NCBI RefSeq assembly: GCF_937936315.1
Contig: NZ_CALGWU010000017.1
Span: forward strand, 1-8,909
Source: an uncultured Capnocytophaga sp.
Lineage (GTDB): Bacteria > Bacteroidota > Bacteroidia > Flavobacteriales > Flavobacteriaceae
Length of the DNA stretch: 8,909 bases
Reading direction: 5' to 3'
Shown: one piece after another, positions 6,854 to 8,909 of the stretch
How positions within the stretch are numbered: the first letter of the stretch is position 1
Layout: the number at the start of each line of letters is the position of its first letter
Program-made: the position numbers and the translations under genes
Notes under the pieces: model-generated
Seen by the model: the letters and a program-made list of their open reading frames with translations, nothing else
Databases searched by the model: none
Told to the model about the DNA's origin: nothing

Positions 6854-7333
6854 TTAGATAAGAGTTAAGAGATGAGAATTAAGAGCTTTGATGCTTTTTT
6901 CGAATCGTTTAATAATTTTAGGGCTAGAAACTTTAGTCCACAATTGAGGTTGTTCGTACCAAGCAGTAGTTGCTCCAGCGCGGCTATAACCGAGTTCTAA
7001 CTGTCCGTTGATATTTACTATAAAGTAGTAATCGGAAGGGAAATAAGCATCTTTTACATCGAAGAAAACAATAGCTTTAGGGAGGTAGAAGTCGCCATAT
7101 TCATAGGTAGTGTGGGGTTTTTCGGTATTCCAGACTACGGCATATTTAAAAGACAAATCTTTTTTCCAAAAAGCAAAGGTAGATTTCTTTTGAGGGAGTT
7201 CAAAAATCTGGAGAGCATCTTCTGGGATGAAGGCGCTGATTTCTATGATTTTATCAAACAAATCAACCGTAATAACTTCGTTTTTCAGAGGGGTATCATG
7301 TAGTTTTTTTTCTCTATAATATATACGTGGCAT
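6854..7333 (-). CDS. Unrecognised 159-aa cytoplasmic protein upstream of mnmG
   Basis: I do not recognise a family. From the ATG at 7333 the product is MPRIYYREKKLHD... to ...LNSHLLTLI, 159 aa, with no signal peptide or membrane segment. It is rich in aromatic residues (for example YAVVWNTEKPHTTYEYGDFY and AYFPSDYYFIVNINGQLELG), suggesting a compact alpha/beta or beta-barrel fold, and ends in a basic amphipathic helix (KIIKRFEKSIKALNSHLL). A longer reading from TTG at 7363 would add 10 residues, but that codon is part of the -7 promoter box (7361-7368) and would fall before the transcription start, so the ATG is preferred. The stop lies 5 bp before mnmG, so the gene probably leads a two-gene transcript with it. 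A role linked to tRNA modification is possible from position only; the arrangement may be mere co-transcription. Confidence 0.75.
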   Translation of the reverse strand: MPRIYYREKKLHDTPLKNEVITVDLFDKIIEISAFIPEDALQIFELPQKKSTFAFWKKDLSFKYAVVWNTEKPHTTYEYGDFYLPKAIVFFDVKDAYFPSDYYFIVNINGQLELGYSRAGATTAWYEQPQLWTKVSSPKIIKRFEKSIKALNSHLLTLI

Positions 7334-7360
7334 AATGCTGTAAATCTTTTTTTGAGGGGG

Positions 7361-7368
7361 CAAAGGTA
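7361..7368 (-). promoter_or_regulatory. -7 box upstream of the 159-aa gene and mnmG
   Basis: The minus strand reads TACCTTTG, a TAnnTTTG match, followed by CCCCC. Transcription would begin near 7354, giving a leader of about 20 nt before the ATG at 7333. No clear TTG lies at the -33 distance, which falls within the 3' end of the upstream gene. The 13-nt core TACCTTTGCCCCC is identical to that of the receptor promoter. Confidence 0.6.
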
Positions 7369-7379
7369 GTAATAATTTG

Positions 7380-8135
7380 TTAATTTGGTTTGAATTGTTT
7401 TTCTTTTTTGTTGTATTGCCATTCTATGATAGTTTTTTGTTGGTTTAGAATTTCTTCGGTACAAAAACCTTCAGCATCAGGTATGATTTGTATTTTTTTG
7501 GTAGTACGTTGTTCAATTAGGGTATAAAATCCTTGGATTTTTTTGGAAGAAATATCAAAATGGCTAGTAAATTCTTCTTTATTGCCATTGCAATGGATAT
7601 TTCCATTTCTAATTTTGGTTTCTTCTATTTTTCCTGAATAACTCATCACATTGGCGGTAAAGATATTTTGGAGATTTTTACCTTTGGGTATTAGCCAAAT
7701 CAATTCTTCGCGTCCTATAGGGTTGTATCTCAAGCTATTGGAAAAGAAAGCTCTCAACTGATAAGTAGTATTTTTATTATCTAAAATCTGAGTACGAGGT
7801 ACTATTTCTAAACCTCTCAAGGAGTTATCTTCGTTTATAATCCATTGATTTTCTCCTTTGTAATAGGCTTCTATTTTTTGTTTGACGAGGTTATAATTTA
7901 TGACATACAAATCTAATTTTATAGAACCTTGTTCTCTTTTAAGGAGGGGGAAAGCGATAAGTTGATGCAATGAGTCACTTTGTATATTTTGCTTAGTATA
8001 GAAATCCCAATATACTTGACGTTTATCGATTTTAAGTTTTTTTTCGATAGTTTTGAAAGCAGGAGTATCATAAGGGAGGGTTTGAGCGGAATTACACAAG
8101 GGTAAAAACAGCAAAAGATAGAGATAATATTTCAT
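7380..8135 (-). CDS. Unrecognised exported protein, 251 aa
   Basis: I do not recognise the family with confidence. The product has a clear Sec signal peptide: MK, a hydrophobic core YYLYLLLFLPL, and probable cleavage after CNSA near residue 17. The cysteine in LPLC lacks a proper lipobox (Leu at -1), so lipidation is unlikely and the protein is probably periplasmic or secreted. The mature part is about 234 residues, with alternating beta-type stretches (IKLDLYVINYNLVKQKIEAYY; NIHCNGNKEEFTSHFDISS; KIQGFYTLIEQRTTKKIQII) and many Lys, Asn and Gln. It has two cysteines (in NIHCNG and EGFCTE), which could form a disulfide. It ends in a Lys-rich tail without a T9SS sorting domain. It has its own promoter, and the downstream 159-aa gene has a separate one, so it is probably monocistronic. 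The ATG at 8135 has the A-rich context CTAATAAAATG. Confidence 0.75.
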   Translation of the reverse strand: MKYYLYLLLFLPLCNSAQTLPYDTPAFKTIEKKLKIDKRQVYWDFYTKQNIQSDSLHQLIAFPLLKREQGSIKLDLYVINYNLVKQKIEAYYKGENQWIINEDNSLRGLEIVPRTQILDNKNTTYQLRAFFSNSLRYNPIGREELIWLIPKGKNLQNIFTANVMSYSGKIEETKIRNGNIHCNGNKEEFTSHFDISSKKIQGFYTLIEQRTTKKIQIIPDAEGFCTEEILNQQKTIIEWQYNKKEKQFKPN

Positions 8136-8168
8136 TTTATTAGTTTATATAGGGTTATTAATTTGATG

Positions 8169-8176
8169 CAAAGATA
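8169..8176 (-). promoter_or_regulatory. -7 box of the 251-aa exported protein gene
   Basis: The minus strand reads TATCTTTG, an exact TAnnTTTG match, identical to the -7 box of the esterase gene. It lies 33 bp upstream of the ATG and just after the upstream gene's terminator. No good TTG stands at the -33 distance. Confidence 0.6.
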
Positions 8177-8201
8177 CAAATAATTTGTTGATTTGTTAAT
8201 A

Positions 8202-8243
8202 AAAAAAAGTAGTTAGCCAATTGAATGACTAACTACTTTTTTT
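8202..8243. terminator. Strong rho-independent terminator, usable on both strands
   Basis: AAAAAAAGTAGTTAG (8202-8216) and CTAACTACTTTTTTT (8229-8243) form a perfect 15-bp stem with a 12-nt loop. For the minus-strand surface-protein gene ending at 8263, the hairpin follows 20 bp after the stop and the A-run on the plus strand supplies the U-tail. The symmetry makes it work in both directions. Confidence 0.85.
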
Positions 8244-8262
8244 AAGAATTACTTTTTAGTTT

Positions 8263-8909
8263 TTATTTTTTGAGATACAACCAACCAACTTTAGATTGTT
8301 TTTGATTGTTTTCATCGATGTATTCAATAACGTAATAGTAAGTACCTTGAGGGAGGTTCTCGCTACCTTCTATAGTTACTCTACCATTAGAGAATCCTTT
8401 GAATACTTTATGCACGTTGTCATAACCTTCTACATCAAATACTTTCACTCCCCAACGGTTGTAAATACGTACCGTATTGTTAGGGTAGGATTCTATACCT
8501 GCTATGTGGAAGTGATCATTTTGAGGATTACCATTGATATTTACAGCGTTATAAATAGTTAGGCCACTAGTAACTCTTATAGTTACTGTAGCTGTAACGC
8601 ATACCCCATCAATATTGCAAAGCTCATATAGGAAAGTATCAGTACCTACGAAATTAGTATTTGGAGTATAAGTTACTGTATTATCAAGATTGACTACTGC
8701 TGTACCATTAGCAGGAGTAGTAGTGACATGAGGGGTTATTCCGTGAGGAGTATCATTGCGCAACACGTCAATCACAATAGGAGTATTGACAGGAGTTGTA
8801 TCCATATCGTTCACTGCCACAGGTACTGCTACTGCTGTTCTATGTACTACAATTGTAGTGGTAGCTGTGCTACAGTTGCCTGGGTTCAAGACTTCACAGA
8901 TAGTATAAG
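8263..8909 (-). CDS. Ig-like repeat surface protein with T9SS type B sorting domain (5' part missing)
   Basis: The frame stays open to the right edge, so this is the C-terminal 214 residues of a larger protein; a TTG at 8889 is an internal leucine, not a start. Residues 1-21 (YTICEVLNPGNCSTAT...) are the end of one repeat. Residues about 29-112 are a complete Ig-like module of the Big_9/cadherin-like kind, with PVAVNDMDTTPVNTPIVIDV, LRNDT, NTVTYTPNTNFVGTDTF and LCNIDGVCVTATVTI. Residues about 115-214 are the gliding-motility-associated C-terminal domain (TIGR04131), with NGNPQNDHFHIAGIESYPNN, VRIYNRWGVKVFDVEGYD and LPQGTYYYVIEY, ending GWLYLKK. This domain targets proteins to the type IX secretion system (SprF-dependent type B substrates). 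The mature protein is probably a cell-surface or secreted repeat adhesin. The total number of repeats and the ligand lie outside the window. A strong terminator follows. Confidence 0.9.
   Translation of the reverse strand, partial: YTICEVLNPGNCSTATTTIVVHRTAVAVPVAVNDMDTTPVNTPIVIDVLRNDTPHGITPHVTTTPANGTAVVNLDNTVTYTPNTNFVGTDTFLYELCNIDGVCVTATVTIRVTSGLTIYNAVNINGNPQNDHFHIAGIESYPNNTVRIYNRWGVKVFDVEGYDNVHKVFKGFSNGRVTIEGSENLPQGTYYYVIEYIDENNQKQSKVGWLYLKK

Noticed and set aside
8092..8103. Lipobox for the 251-aa exported protein
   Set aside because: The residues before the cysteine are LPL, with leucine at -1 and proline at -2, which does not suit signal peptidase II. Ordinary cleavage after NSA is more likely.
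8887..8889. TTG as the start of the right-edge gene
   Set aside because: The frame stays open to the end of the window and the residues before the TTG (YTICEV) fit the Ig-repeat pattern, so the codon is an internal leucine.

Overview
The window looks like a chromosome segment of a low-GC member of the Bacteroidota, most likely a flavobacterium of the Capnocytophaga type. The evidence is: -7 promoter boxes of the TAnnTTTG form; A-rich start contexts without Shine-Dalgarno sites; a TonB receptor paired with a DUF4374 lipoprotein; a CKKDDD lipoprotein export signal of the kind described in Capnocytophaga; and a type IX secretion (T9SS) type B sorting domain at the right edge. The genus is an inference; the phylum is close to certain.

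Layout. Bases 1-220 hold no convincing gene. They carry a very G-rich, purine-skewed tract with a canonical G-quadruplex motif. A promoter at 215-244 then drives a secreted alpha/beta-hydrolase of the esterase D/Fes family (291-1214, +). It converges on a minus-strand pair. The gap between them (1215-1396) is almost filled by a MITE-like element with 20-bp terminal inverted repeats and two internal hairpins. The minus-strand pair is a TonB-dependent receptor (2774-4900) followed by a DUF4374 lipoprotein (1397-2728). It reads from a promoter at 4932-4939 that has a 19-bp imperfect palindrome just upstream.

The housekeeping tRNA-modification gene mnmG (4977-6848, -) follows, preceded after 5 bp by an unrecognised cytoplasmic protein of 159 aa (6854-7333, -). 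A TTG start at 7363 would be possible for that gene, but it lies inside the -7 box, so the ATG at 7333 is preferred. Next is an unrecognised exported protein of 251 aa (7380-8135, -) with its own promoter. A strong 15-bp-stem terminator separates it from the 3' end of a large secreted adhesin-like protein (8263 to the right edge, -), made of Ig-like repeats and a C-terminal T9SS type B domain.

How the genes fit together. The receptor and the predicted surface-exposed DUF4374 lipoprotein probably form one outer-membrane uptake complex. The neighbouring esterase belongs to a superfamily that includes ferric-siderophore hydrolases, so an iron-chelate uptake locus is a reasonable but unproven reading. 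The mnmG block and the right-hand surface protein appear functionally independent. I see no CRISPR array, tRNA, rRNA, prophage or defence system. The best candidates for something undescribed are the MITE-like element, the G-rich tract, the candidate operator and the two unrecognised genes.
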